DNA of 64,000 nt, taken from the NCBI RefSeq assembly GCF_048569485.1, contig NC_134358.1, positions 557,840,728-557,904,727 on the forward strand. Direction: 5' to 3'. The position numbers and the translations under genes are program-made. Under the pieces are notes generated by a model. The model did not search any database. It was not told the DNA's origin and saw only the letters and a program-made list of their open reading frames with translations. This DNA is from Anomaloglossus baeobatrachus. Taxonomy: Eukaryota; Chordata; Amphibia; Anura; Aromobatidae. This document shows positions 1-12,124 of the stretch, piece by piece. Numbering within the stretch: position 1 is the stretch's first letter; every line of letters starts with the position of its first letter.

Positions 1-430
1 ATCAAGCTTACTACATATATGGGAACAGAACCGAGCGTACTATATAAATACAGGAACAGTACTGAGCTTACTACATACATACAGGAACAAAACCGAGCTT
101 ACTGCATAAATACAGGATCAGAACCAAGCTTACTACATAAATACAGGAACAAAACCAAGCTTACTACATAAATACAGGAACAGAACCAAGCTTACTACAT
201 AAATACAGGAACAGAACCAAGCTTACTACATAAATACAGGAACAGAACTGAGCTTACTACATAGATATGGGAACAGAACCAAGCTTACTACATAAATATA
301 GGAACAGAACCAAGCTTACTACATAAATACAGGAACAGAACTGGCTTTACTACATAGATATGGGAACAAAACCGAGCTTACTACATAAATACAGTTCCAG
401 AATTGAGCTTACTACATAAATATGGGTACA
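1..430. repeat. 31-bp minisatellite, cut by window edge
   Basis: About 14 head-to-tail copies of a 31-bp unit with the core AAGCTTACTACATAAATACA followed by GGAACAGAACC. The AAGCT motif recurs every 31 bp (for example 126 and 157). Units differ by a few substitutions. The array runs off the left edge, so its true length is unknown. No coding role is seen. Confidence 0.9.
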
Positions 431-1206
431 TCACTAAGATGGCTCCGCTACATTGAACCTCCATTGCACATTTGGCCTTGCTATTCCGTGTCATCACTTT
501 TTACATCACCATTAAAGCTCTGCTGTCATTTTTCTAATTCAGCTACTCCATTGCTCTACCTCTGCCATATCTGCTATCATTGGTCCCACGAGATTGCCTT
601 CCTTGTTGTGCCAAAGCAACACACCTGTGCTTTATTAGATCTGCTCATCCGGACCAAGGGCTTATAGGATCCTCCTGTCCAGGGGAAATGTTACAAAAGT
701 CAGGAAAACTTACCAATGTTCTTTAAATCATAAACTTCAGTTTACCTGCGTCCTCCACTAGAGGGAGCTCAGGAGCTTGCTCTATATGTATAATCAGTAT
801 GCAGGAAACTACTCAGCTCCCTCTAGTGGTGGCTGCAGGAAGCAAGAATTTTATCATTAAATTTCATGTCAATGCAGGGGATTTGGAGCTTTATTATTTT
901 AAAAAAGGAGACCAGGCTGCTATAATTGAATATTAGGAAATTAATGGGGGCAGTAATGTGGAGTAAGAAGACACTTTTATTCTTTTCACCTCTAGCATTC
1001 TTGCTACATTTCCTTCCAAGACAATCCTGAGCCAGAGATGAAGTATCCGCGTCTGCGCCCCCTGGGCATACAGTAAGGGGGCTCGGGGTAGAAGTCATTC
1101 TCACATCACTGGTATTTACCACACTTCATTTTACGCCTTTGTGAGAGGTCAGAGTTGCAGGGGTTTATTGTCCTGTCTGGATGGAGGCTGTGTTGTGTCT
1201 CCGCAG
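431..1206. other. Non-coding stretch, no gene seen
   Basis: No coherent exon or transposase is seen. At about 752-835 a short hairpin-like segment carries the motif CCACTAGAGGGAGCTC on the plus strand and its reverse complement some 60 bp later. Short open frames here lack splice context and are taken as chance. Confidence 0.5.
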
Positions 1207-1288
1207 TATTCACTCCCGGAGCATCGCTCTACCATAACTTCGTACTGGAGAAGACTAATTCCTTACAGAGCGACCTGGAATTTATTAA
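1207..1288 (+). CDS. Candidate internal exon of an unrecognised host gene
   Basis: The segment is preceded by a good 3' splice site (GTTGTGTCTCCGCAG) and followed by a 5' splice site GTAAAT. The 82-nt exon enters after one base of a codon and leaves after two, reading FTPGASLYHNFVLEKTNSLQ followed by SDLEFI. The composition looks like a globular or coiled-coil protein rather than array translation. The leftover AA would form AAG (Lys) with the first base of the candidate exon at 40007, so the two are phase-compatible. I do not recognise the protein. It could be part of the gene at 44750-61794, of another gene starting left of the window, or a chance match. No in-frame partner exon is proven between 1289 and 40006. 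Confidence 0.4.
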
Positions 1289-1802
1289 GTAAATATCAAG
1301 TCCCAGGAATTATTCTCTGCTTCACATTGTATAAAAGTGAGAAAGACCTGAACAAAGTCATAAAAACCCTTCTGGGAATCTGCAAAAAAACCCACCAAAA
1401 GGCCTGTTCAATGTCATTATGTTGACTATGAAGATGAAAAAATGTGCAGGTGATTATATACTAAAAAGGGAAAAAAAAGATTGCAAAAAGCTAAAAGCAA
1501 TATGGCCGCCATTATGGCTCCATCCGGGTTGGTCCCTCTAAATAGGCCTCTGTCCTAAGATATAGGTGATGCCTGGGTATTACTAACTGGCTTGGAAATT
1601 AAGTCACTTTAATCCCTTAAAGGGGTGAATTTAGGATAACGGGCCATCATCACGCCTTGCCTTATTAGAGACCCCCACTTTTATTAACAGGAGTGTGAGG
1701 AAAGAGTTAACTAAAATTGAATAGATGGACATTCATGCTGCTTTGCAATGTGCACAAACAAGCCCAGCTACACTCAGACGCTGAGAGCGGATTCAAGGAC
1801 TC
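1289..1802. other. Non-coding stretch, nothing recognised
   Basis: AT-rich sequence without a convincing exon, array or mobile element. If the exon at 1207 is real, this is the start of a very long intron. Confidence 0.4.
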
Positions 1803-2142
1803 TGAATGTTATGTCTTGCCAAAAGAACAGAGATAAGACTTGTGTTTAGTCAAGGACAAATGCTTTGCCGAGGAACAAGACTTTCGCTTACCGGAAGTGA
1901 AACTCATTTATGTTTTGCCGAGAAACGAAAGTTATGCCTTTGTACACGACATAGCTACGCCCCTATTAGGTTGATAAACCCTGTATGTGAAAATAAATTA
2001 GCAGTCTTCGGAGCACACACTCCTTTGCCTTATGTGCAGATATCAGCGTCTGTCTGTATCTCATTGAGGTTGAGGGAAGCTGAGGGGGGGCCCGGGACTC
2101 CCTCCGCATTTGGTCATCGCTGGCAACAATTGTGACCTATTG
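1803..2142 (+). mobile_element. LTR-like fragment (uncertain)
   Basis: A moderately GC-rich block with an AATAAA signal at 1992-1997 followed by a T/G-rich, U5-like stretch resembles the R-U5 half of a retroviral or LTR-element terminal repeat. No target duplication or internal region is visible, so it would be an old, broken solo or partial LTR. Recognition is by general layout only. Confidence 0.3.
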
Positions 2143-3105
2143 GTCAACCTAACAGGAGTAAAAAAGCTACAATGAAAAATACCATAAAAAAGAACAGAAA
2201 AACATTATTTGTATTGATGTGGGTTATAATCTGCACTATACTTCAGAGCTGCATTCACAATTCTGTGTCATGTCGGCAGTCTACTCACAATGTTGCTATG
2301 CTCAGCCTCTGTTTGCAGCACTCTTAGTCCTGCTGCAGTTTCCTGCTGTCTCCACCCGGCTATAGGGAGGCATGGCCGGATTCTGCAGTCCTGCATCGTT
2401 TAGCTTCCCTGTCCAATCCCCTTCCAGCAAGGGAAATATCAAGCAGCCTTTCCCTCCCTATGGTGCCGGAACTTGGTTCCTAGCACTTCTTGTGTCTAGT
2501 GTTCCGTCTAGGTGTTTGCTGTATCGTCTCTCCAGTCTTTGGCTTATTCCCTCATTTTCATCTGACCTCTCCATTGCTGACCTCACCTCTGTGCTCTGAC
2601 CATGCACTGTCTGCCCGGACCACGGGTTGTTTGACAGTGTTTCTGCCTGTGCCCTCTATACATTGTGCTCCTGCATTGACCCATCAGACAGCTGCCACAG
2701 GTCCAGGGACTGCCCTGGAGTGATACCTGGCGACTACCTGCAGCACAGCCTATCATCGCCATCAGAAGTTATAGTGAATACCCAATAGTCGCTTAGTCAT
2801 GCCCCTCCAGGGCAAGCTCGGCCAGTGGCGCAGTGGGTCCGCAGCCACCGATGCTCACAATATTGAATATTGTTCTGAATCCCTGTAAAAGACAGTGTGT
2901 TCCAGCTCCTGCCAAAATCCAGCAACGTTGCAGCCATTGAGAAGGAGTGGACTAAAAATCTGCAGCCACAATCACCAACCTGATCAACTCTATGTGAAGG
3001 AGATGTGCTACACATCTGAAAATGGTGGTCACACCAGATATTGACTGGTTTTCTGAGCCCCTGGACCCACCAATACTGTAAAACTGCACATTTTAGAGTG
3101 GCCTT
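2143..3105. other. Non-coding stretch, no gene seen
   Basis: The segment has short open frames but no splice-bounded exon, transposase motif or clear repeat structure. It ends where the 36-bp array begins. Confidence 0.4.
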
Positions 3106-3570
3106 TAATTGTGGCCAGCCTAAGGCACACCTGTGCGATAATTTTTCTGGTCAGCCTAAGGCACACCTGTGCAATAATCATGCTGGCCAGCCTAAGGCAC
3201 ACCTGTGCAATAATCATTCTGGTCAGCTTAAGGCACACCTGTGCGATAATCTTTTTGGTCAGCCTAAGGCACACCTCTGCAATAATCATGCTAGCCAGCG
3301 TAAGGCGCACCTGTGCAATAATCATGCTGGCCAACCTAAGGTTCACCTGTGCAATAATTATGCTGCCAGCCTAAGGCACACCTGTGCAATAATCATGCTA
3401 GCCAGCGTAAGGCGCACCTGTGCAATAATCATGCTGGCCAACCTAAGGTTCACCTGTGCAATAATTATGCTGCCAGCCTAAGGCACACCTGTGCAATAAT
3501 CATGCTGGACACCCTAAGGCACACCTATGCAATAATCATGCTGGCCACCCTAAGGCACACACACCGCTAG
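3106..3570. repeat. 36-bp minisatellite
   Basis: About 13 copies of a 36-bp unit with the core CAGCCTAAGGCACACCTGTG (for example TAAGGCACAC at 3121 and again at 3158). A two-unit block is itself repeated at about 3285-3370 and 3395-3480. Because 36 is a multiple of three, both strands show long open frames, which are artefacts of the periodicity. Confidence 0.9.
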
Positions 3571-4450
3571 GAGTGCACACTGTGTCAGAATCTGGACCAC
3601 ACCGACATCGACGGCATCATCAAAATGCACCAGCAGGTGCATACATTGACGACGCCAAGGAACACATGTGACCAGGACACACGTGGAGTGCAGTATCAGT
3701 GATGCGGAGAGATTAATTAAAGAACCATGATTGGAAATATGAAAGGGAAATAAAGAGAAGGATTGAAAGTGAAATGTTGAATACAAATGTGATAAAAAAA
3801 ATATAAGAAATAATAAAGAATGTTTATAAAACAAAAGGGAAATTAGTGAAAGTATAAAAGGCACGAGTGAAAGAATTAAAATGAATAAAATCGGTGTGAA
3901 TTAGTATGATTATGGGTAGATCTATGTGTGAACAAGGTTATAATAGGCAAATAATTGAAATACATAAATGAAAGCTGAATATTAAGTGTGTAATAAAGAA
4001 AATAAAAACTATATAAAAAGTGTGAAAAATATTAAGAAAAAATGACTAAAAACATGGTAAAATAAATAAATGTAGGATAAAAATACACTAATATATGCTA
4101 TTTATACATTTAAAAATTCATAAATATACAACAAAAAATTTACACAAACATAAATACATGTATGTATATGTGTCTGTGTACTGTATATAAACCTCTCAAA
4201 GCCTACATATATAAATTGACATTCATGCAACCAAGTATACACTACTACTTTTCAGGATGACCCTATAACGCCCTCTAACCTTTTCAGGCGACCTTCATGT
4301 GACCTTCTCTAATCTTTTAGATGCTCATGTCCAACTGTTCAATGTTTCATGTCTTTTTGCACAACTTGCTGTTCTCTAACAAGGAGCTTAATGGCAAAAT
4401 TCACTCCAGGGGTTGGATCCATGAATTCCCAATACATTTCGAGGTTCCAT
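3571..4450. other. AT-rich non-coding stretch
   Basis: Strongly A/T-rich sequence with many short TATA-like and poly-A tracts and no supportable gene. The right end leads into a decayed Tc1-like transposase. The outer boundary and inverted repeats of that transposon could not be placed. Confidence 0.4.
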
Positions 4451-4454
4451 TAGA

Positions 4455-5565
4455 ATTTGTATAAACTGTCCTCCTCATCATGTTGGTCACATCATGAGAC
4501 CAAGACGACACCTTACAATTGGTCATCAGTACCCCACCATTGTGAGGCTTCAACAGGTTGTTCTCTGACAAAAGTGGTTATTGAGCTCAGAGTGTCACCA
4601 GCAGGTTGTACAGAGATACAGAGAGACTGGAAGAGGCACAGAAAGGCAGAGAAGTGGACGTCGTTTGGTCACATTCCACACTGATGACCGCTTCATATTG
4701 AACAATGCCCTTCACAACTGGATGATGAATGCCATACAATTTCACCACATTTAAGGGAAGTGAGATGCACCTAGGCATCATGTCAGACCATCCAAAACTG
4801 TTTACATCAGCATGGTCTGCATGATAGACGACCTGCAAGGTACCTGACCACACCACCAGGCACAGGCATCGTCTACGTACCTGACCACACCACCAGGCAC
4901 AGGCATCGTCTACGTACCTCACCACACCACCAGGCACAGGCATCGTCTACGTACCTCACCACACCACCAGGCACAGGCGTCATCTACGCTGGATGAGGAA
5001 CCAGTGGCCTCAGTGCTGTTCACTGATGAAATTAGATTGGTTGCCAATGATGTTGGAGAATGGAGACGTCAAGGAGAGCGCTGTGCATCAGCCAGCGTTG
5101 TCACCAGACGAGCCTTTGGTGGTGGTGGTGTTACAGTGTGGGCCGCTGTATCTAGTCAGTGCAGAACAGCCCTACACAGTGTGAATACTGCAGTGACCGC
5201 CCCGAATCCTGGAATAACATCAATAATCCAGTCATTGTGCCTCTGCATGAACAACACCGGTCTAATGTCATCTTCATGGATGACAATGCTCCAGATCATT
5301 GAGGTCCCATCGTTAGGGAACGGCTGCTGGAGACTGGGGAGCCTCAAATGGAGCGGCTGCACTTTCTCCAGACCCGAATCCCATAGAAAACCTATGGGAT
5401 CAGCTGAGTCGCAGTGTACCCCAGAACCTCAATGACCTGATGGCAGCCCTGCAAGACGAGTGGGATGCCGCCTCTGCAGACAATAACTCCACTGATGACC
5501 AGCAGGAGGCGTTGGTGTCAGCTGTAATTGATGCTCATGGCCACATGCCAAGGTATTGAGATAGT
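4455..5565 (+). pseudogene. Decayed Tc1/mariner-like transposase
   Basis: Pieces of a Tc1-type transposase appear in order but in different frames. There is an HTH-linker region with VVQRYRETGRGTERQRSGRR (near 4600-4665), then SVLFTDEIRL around the first catalytic Asp (near 5015). Next come EWRRQGERC and FGGGGVTVWA (near 5060-5145), MDD with N-A about the second Asp (near 5276), and a WDQLSR-type segment near 5395-5415. The C-terminal part reads QNLNDLMAALQDEWDAA (near 5425-5475). Several frameshifts and an internal 37-bp tandem expansion show it is dead. No clean terminal inverted repeats were found. It is a different Tc1 lineage from the copy at 30447-32064. Confidence 0.7.
4840..4988. repeat. 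37-bp tandem repeat x4 inside the transposase pseudogene
   Basis: Four near-identical 37-bp units beginning GTACCTGACCACACCACCAG sit just before the segment coding for the first catalytic Asp. The period is not a multiple of three, so the expansion shifts frame at each unit and must post-date loss of function. Confidence 0.85.
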
Positions 5566-6517
5566 GATATTGGGTGGAAAATTGCACTAATATCTATGGC
5601 ACGATTTTGTAGAGGGTTGCATGGATTGCAGAGTCTAAGATTGTCCCGTAACCAGAAGGTCTTTTGCGGGTCCTTCCCTCTCTACCTAGACTGAACCGTG
5701 GAGAAGGGATCTGATGGCTCCTTCTCCAGTTTGAGGATGCAGATTGAAATCGGGACATACCTCTGATCTGCCGGGACAGTGGGAAAGCTCCCCAAATTCA
5801 GAACTGTCCCACTGGATACAGGACAGAACTATGCAGATGTATTTGTATAGTGTAGTGTAGTGGCGTGTATATGGCGTGTAAAGGTGATCCCCGGTTTTAT
5901 ATTTGCCCTCATTCAATACTTTGGTTTTATTTGCTTCCTTTATGTTTTCAGCTTTGAATTCGCAGTAAAATTGATGCCAGACACGCGCAGAGTTTTACAT
6001 CAAGGCATGTTTTATTTTTTTACTTTACGTGACAGGTCAATGCTAATAAATGCCATCTGCTCCGTAATATAGAGAAAGCGATCATCACCAGGGCCGGGGT
6101 CCCAACACTAAACCCCAGCTGGCGGAGTCTATAAAAATCATTAGCGGCAAATCGGACTCATAACCAAAATGACGAGAAGATGACTGTGAGTGTCTAGTCT
6201 AATAGTATAGACTGACATATCAGAGATGACAGGCAGGAGAGCGAATATGGAGGGTCCCGGCTAAATATAATGTCTCGTCTAGGAATTTCAGGGGAGGCGT
6301 TGCGATAAATCACAGAGTTCTTTGTGCTGCCACTAGAGGGCGCTCACTTCATGCTGATTTATTGCATTTAAAAGAGTTGGCTCATCAGATTGGAGCCACA
6401 GGTGCGCTACCTAGCGCTGCTACGTTATATCATCCATGTATCTATATCAATTAATAGGTGTTAATTCAAGACAACATCCCAATTGAAGAAAGACCCTCTG
6501 GTAGGATTGCAGGTAGC
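5566..6517. other. Non-coding stretch with one CTCF-core-like motif
   Basis: No gene is supported. A single motif CCACTAGAGGGCGCT at 6330-6344 fits the published CTCF core consensus exactly on the plus strand. A T-rich tract ending TTTTCAG near 5950 could act as a splice acceptor, but the sequence after it is not convincing as an exon. Confidence 0.4.
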
Positions 6518-7136
6518 TGTCACGAGTGATAGACAGTCATGGGGTTTGTGGCCATAGAAGGTCACAGCGTTTGGCTGCACAGAATGCTCCCTGACTATCC
6601 ATTGTTTCTGCTGTCAGTATTCATTGGTATAGGTGGCTTTCCTGCTGGATCATCTCTACTCCTTTTGGACCCAGCAGGAGCTCACCTTCCACCAAGCTCC
6701 TGATCATCAGTACTCTCTTGGTGCTTAAATTACCCTTCCTTCCTTGGACTGATGCTGGTGATATTTTCAGTTAATTCTAGCTCTGGTTGCAAGCAGGTGG
6801 CTTGTACTCCTCTGTGGTATCGTTGCTGAATCTTTGCTGAACTTCTACCTGGTTCATGCATTTCCCCCTGTGTGTCCTCCTTGTGTCTTCTATTGTGTTT
6901 AGTGGGGTAGACAAAGCGCTCATCCCATCCGTTCTCTATTTAGGGCCCAGCACTAGGGATACATAAGGTCAGGTATCCATCTTGGTGCATAGGTGCAGAA
7001 CCTATCTATGGTGGTGAGTGACACCAGGGACCAGCCAGTAGGTTTGGTCAGGGCCCACCATCTTTCCTTTCCCTAGACCCAGTGTTTCCCTTCCCTTTCG
7101 CCATGCGCTTGGTGCTTCCCCGTACTTAGCCTGACA
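6518..7136. mobile_element. Candidate old solo LTR
   Basis: A 619-bp block begins TGTCACGAGTG and ends TTAGCCTGACA, so it has the TG...CA ends and short inverted termini (TGTCA/TGACA) of an LTR. No internal coding region flanks it, and flanking target duplications are not recognisable, consistent with an old solo LTR. The family is uncertain, probably Ty3/gypsy-like. Confidence 0.4.
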
Positions 7137-8847
7137 CCAATTTTTCCTTTATTAAAAAATAAAGATCTTAAAAAATAGACACATTTTATATCACATAAAA
7201 GTCCAATATATCAAAATATTAACTGCTAAGAATGGTAAAATACCAAAAAAATTAAAGACGAAAATTGTGTGATTTTTTTTGGGTCGCCACAGCCCAGAAA
7301 AAAAAGTACAAGAAGAAGAAATGAAAGAGTTGTATCTACCCCAAAATATATCAATAAAATGTTCAGGTCACCCCACAAAAAGAAGCCCATAGAAATCTCT
7401 ATCAACAGCAAATCGAAAACTCTCATATATATATATATATTATTTTGAAGCACAAATTGGCCATAAAATAAGAACTGATACATTGTAGCAATACGGTGAT
7501 TTGGGTGTTTGATATTTTCCCACCCGCGACATCAGAGAGATAACACTGAGGATTGTGACCATAGAAATGTCCTGACCGTATAGATAACAGCAGACTAATG
7601 GCCGATTTCCTTCCTCGGCCTCCAGTGATGAGGCCACATCTGATAACATCGGAACCGCGGCTCTTCTTGGTCTAGGGAAATAGTCAGACAACTGTAATTC
7701 TCCTCTCTACTAATTTGCTAATTGCTCATAATGAAGGGAATTGATTCATCTGTGAGACGTATTAGTGGGAAAACACTCAGAGCAGGGTTAGATGTGTACA
7801 ACAACGACATCTTCTTGTTATGTCTGTGTAGCCCTTTAAATTCGCTATATATACCCTCTGAATAAATGCCCCATAGAGTGTCAATCAAGAGAACCTTAAA
7901 CAATATATCTCATCTATTTCGGTCATGTAACAGCCCACTTTAAGCAGGATCCTCTGATGACCGAGAAAGTGTTAAGTTTATCTGCAGCGCCTCCGCAGGG
8001 GAATTAAGGTATTACATATTGTATACAAAGGGCTGTTCCTATACTGTAGATACTGGGTCCACATGGGCAAAGGAGTTTTTTTTTTTTTTTTTTGCTTTAT
8101 ATATATATATATATATATATCTTAGTTCGGAAAAATATCTACCCACGTCACATTAAAATAAAGTGAACAACCCCTTTAAGTGAGCTGATGTTACCCAGGG
8201 TGCAAGAGGACACCCGGTGAGTGGTGCAACGCAAAGGGTAAACCAGGGAAAAGGTACAACAGAAGGCCCTGACGATAGGGAAAGAGAAGCAGGGTCACCT
8301 CCTAACACTCACCTTAGGCTGATCCCTGCACTCCCTAATGTCCCTAGACAGGTCCTTCCCTCATGCACCATCACGTGTATAGCCCCTTACGGGTCCTGAA
8401 CTCACCCTAACTAATGTGTGAAGGCCAGCGAGAAACTGATCTTGCACTGCAATAAGTCAACACGAAAAGGTAAGATAAACAGGAGGGTAAATACACAACA
8501 TATATCACTTGACGGCTTCACCAGAAGTAAACTTCTCAGTTGCAACAGAAATGACACCTCGGTTTCTTCAGAGTCAGGGTCCAGCAAAGTGGTCAGTATA
8601 GAGGATCTATAACTGGCATGGAGTGAAGCCAGGAATGGGTAAATATAGTTGAAGGGAGTGGTGATAAGATCCTATAGTTGCAGTTAGGGCTATGAGTAAT
8701 TTCAGTTCTCAACCCCTTCAACATTAGATAAAATGAAATCCACTCCAATATAGGATGACAGTCAAGTGGGCTCCAAAGAGGACCTGAAATCAATTAAGCA
8801 TTGAAACCGGCTGATCCCAGATTTCCCAGAGGAAACAATACACAACT
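7137..8847. other. Non-coding stretch with simple repeats
   Basis: No gene is supported. A poly-T run and a (TA)n tract sit near 8070-8120, with another short (AT)n near 7425-7440. The part from about 8180 to 8640 has the feel of a diverged interspersed repeat, but no ends could be fixed. Confidence 0.4.
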
Positions 8848-8960
8848 GTCATGGGGTGTAAGGGGATAACAGGGGACCAGGGCTCCTAGACTTGCCCTCA
8901 GCCTAGAGGGTCCTAGTTGTCCCTAATTCCAGAGAAACCTCTAGTGGTGGAGATGTCTGG

Positions 8961-10267
8961 TGTTGTGAATACATTTTCCAGTTTGGAGCTCCCTCTTGTG
9001 GTCAGTGCTGGCACTGCAGTTGATGTGTGGAATAGAAGCCACACACCTGCAGAGGACTGGCAATCAGGGTCTGACTGGGCTATTTAACTTAGTAGTTTTC
9101 TCTTGTTACTTGCCGGTGGTCAATTGCTCCTGTGTGTCCAGGACATTCTGCACCAGCTCTGCTCATTTCCAGAACTTCCCTCAGATAAGTGTTCTTGTAC
9201 CTCTGTTATTCGTTTACCACCTTTTGTTGTTGTTCTGCTTTGATACTATGATTCCTAATTTGTGTGGAGTTGTGGTGGAATGGGATCATTCCCTGCTGGG
9301 AGTGTCTGTATACTTAGCTCCATGATTCTGCAAGGTATTGTGTTTGTCATGCTTGGTATTAATTGAGTCCCTCATCTGTATTAGTTGTTTTGGATCCCTG
9401 TAGCATTTGAGTGCTGGTACAGTGGGGGAGAGGTTTAGTAACCTCAGGATTTTTCCATATCAGTAGTGCTGGTATATATTAGGGTTTTTACGGCTGCAGA
9501 CAGTTGCTCTTTCCTATCCTTTTCTATAAAGATAGTTTGAGCCTCACCTTTGCTGAAATCTGTCCTTTCTGGCGTTTGTATCGTGTTTTTCTATATCACC
9601 ATAGCCTTTACATGTGGGGGGCTATCTATCTATCTTTGGGGACTACTCCGAGGCAGATAAGCTTTCTTATATTTCTATCTGTGAGATTATTTAGTTCTCC
9701 GGCTTTGTCGAGGCGTCTAGATCATCGTAGGCATGCCCGACGGCTACTGTTATGCCCCCGCCACATTTAGCGACTTACCAACGATCCCGAAAACGATGCG
9801 ACCTGATAAGGATTGCTGGTAACAGTCGCTGGGAGGTCGCTGGTGAGATGTCACACAGTCAGACCTTACCAACGACTCAGTAGCGATACAGGTCGCAGTA
9901 GCGACCTGTATAACGATCTCTGCTGTCATCGGGACCCTGTCACACAGTGTCAAACATAGCGATGCGTCCCGCCCAGCAGGACATCGCCTTTGAAGAAAAT
10001 AAACCAGAACAGTGTGTAACGATCAGCGATTTCACAGCAGGGGCCAGGTCGCTGCTTAGTGTCACACATAACGAGATCGCTAATGAGACCCCTATTATGT
10101 CACAAAACCTGTGACTCAGCAGCGATCTCGCTAGTGATCTCGTTATGTGAGAAGTACCCCTTAGTTGTGTGTCAGGATTAGGTCTCGAGTCCGTTAAGTT
10201 TCCAGCCACTCTGTTACCTTTTGGGATTCCGCATTATTTGATCCTCCTCAGTCCCTGAATCATTACA
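8961..10267. mobile_element. Solo LTR, inserted in family X, itself carrying a MITE
   Basis: The block begins TGTTGTGAATACATT and ends GAATCATTACA. It is flanked on both sides by the same 6 bp, GTCTGG (8955-8960 and 10268-10273), a target duplication within the family X repeat. The TG...CA ends and absence of internal genes mark a solo LTR. Its length of 1307 bp includes a secondary insertion of roughly 400 bp at about 9750-10165. Its own family is not identified. Confidence 0.7.
9750..10165. mobile_element. MITE-like non-autonomous DNA transposon inside the solo LTR
   Basis: A CpG-rich block with many repeats of AGCGAT/ATCGCT and TGTCACA-type words, ending GATCTCGTTATGTGAGAAGT followed by ACCCC, is typical in texture of non-autonomous DNA transposons. 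It interrupts the T-rich LTR sequence on either side. Matching terminal inverted repeats and a target duplication could not be fixed by eye, so the exact ends are approximate. Confidence 0.5.
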
Positions 10268-10815
10268 GTCTGGGCCACCTTCATTGCCCTGCTCCTGGTA
10301 AGCCCTAATCTTATACCCCACTTCTCCAACCCGGTGGAGGACCGGGACAGGAGTGGTTGAACCCACAGATATAGTCAAATGGGGAAACCATACACACTAT
10401 CACACAGCTAACACACAAGGAGAAATAAGACAATGCGAGATAAGGAGGAAATGGAGAGCAGGAAGGAAATAACCAAACAACAAGAGGATTTCCACAGAAC
10501 ACCAGGCAGCATGCAATAAATAACCAGAAACTCGTATACACCAGCGCACGGACTGGTTTAGGAAAAGCTATAGTTGGCAAGGGAAGAAAGGCTGCACCAG
10601 CTTAAAAAGGCAGGTAGTAACTGTGATAGGTCTCCCACAACACGTGATCCAAGAGGTAACCACAAGGCTAGCAAAGATTAACTGCTGCTGGTCGATGCCC
10701 GGGCCTGGGTGTGCAACTCAGAAGCACGAGAGAAAGCACCCCATTCAGCCTGTGCCATAAGGGGCAATAATTCCATGTTAGCAAACGAAATGGAGCAAGG
10801 TTACTGGAATGTCGT

Positions 10816-12124
10816 AGAGGGAAAAATTGCCAAATTTTGCACTCTTTCCTGCCTTTAAGAGATATGAGGTATGGGGGTAAATCAGAGACGATGGTGGTCT
10901 TCAGTAAATGATTATAGATTTACCGGAGATACAAGGATATAAACGGATGATCAAACTGTAAACTACAATACCACAACACCATAATCTGAGCCAGATGTGA
11001 CAACAAACGCAAAACATAAAAAAATGGAAAAAATAAATCTCGGAATCTCCGGACGGTCTTGGATCTGCTCTCAATTACACGTCCTAATGTTATGACTGGA
11101 AATTCTTATTTTCTAGTTTTATGCAAATGAGGCTTAATCATCGTAGAGTTAATAGTTCCACAACCCTCTTATATAGTTTCGGGGAAATTTACTAACAGAC
11201 TTGTGTTATTTTCTAGAGCCAAAAGAAGTAATTTTGGAGCATGTTTGTTCCCACCCAACCCCCTTTTCCTCCCAAAATGTGACCTTTTTCGGATTTCCTG
11301 AGTTTGAGACACTTATCTAGAAAGTCAGGGCTTTGATAATCCAAAGTCACTTCTTTACAGAATAACATTGATGTATTGTGGCTGTTGACCTAACAAGTAA
11401 TTATTCAGCAGCCATCATGATGACCAAACTATTGCCATACAGCCATATCTCAATTCTGTAGGTCAAGCGCCTAGGGCGGCAACCTGCGAAAGGGGCTGTA
11501 GATACCTGATATTGAAAAATTACAAAGATGTTGCTATTTTCTTACAAAAATGATACCTAAATTACATATAATTGTTGCAACTCCACCCTAATTCCTTTCA
11601 AGGAAGCCAAGATGCAACACTGGACACAACTCATGGACAACAAAAGCGCGATTTCTGGAAGAAAATACATATTTTTGTCTAATACAAGCCATTGCATTTA
11701 CAGCAACAGAGCACATTTAATAAGATTTTGGAATTTCTCATCTCTGCTCCCATAATCTACATTCATAGACATGAAAAAAAAAAGTAATTACTTTGCCAAA
11801 AATTAACAGAGAAATTAATGGCTGAACGTTTATTAGGAATTATCATGAGGATCAATGCATTTAACATCGGACACAACGTAATCACCCATCTCCAAGAATA
11901 TAATAAAACATCACATAAAACGCCTGAAATTGCACTTCAAAGATCTGAGAACATTTACAGCGATGACGACCATTTGTTGGTCGTGAAAAGTAAACATCTG
12001 TTTCTTAAATATAAGCCCAAGACACAGAACATCTGGAGAAGAGAAGCGTCCACCCAAATACATCATCAAGACCCGAACCTGAGGATTATAACAACCAGGC
12101 TGCACTATAAATCTGTTATTATAA
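10816..12124. other. Non-coding stretch, nothing recognised
   Basis: AT-rich sequence without splice-bounded exons. An open frame at 11818-12174 runs into the minisatellite and is not supported as a gene. Confidence 0.45.

Larger units (their letters stand above)
8848..10815. mobile_element. Interspersed repeat family X, copy split by a later insertion
   Basis: The left part (8848-8960) and right part (10268 to about 10815) together match the repeat copies at 28170, 45555 and 62309. Shared features are a TGTCA-like start, a GGTGGAGA block, a GGGACAGGAG block, a CTATAGYTGGCA-like block and an AGAGATTAAC/AGATTAACTG block. The two parts are separated by the solo LTR at 8961-10267. The family has LTR-like size (about 640 bp) and TG...CA-like ends, but no internal region is seen, so its class is uncertain. 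Confidence 0.6.

Noticed and set aside
3029-3481. Repeat frames on both strands (IIAQVCLRLASM and GQPKAHLCNNHA)
   Set aside because: A 36-bp array with in-phase period; simultaneous open frames on both strands are an artefact.
5860-6072. Possible exon after a TTTATGTTTTCAG acceptor near 5950
   Set aside because: The peptide is low in plausibility, ends at a stop without a donor, and has no partner in phase.
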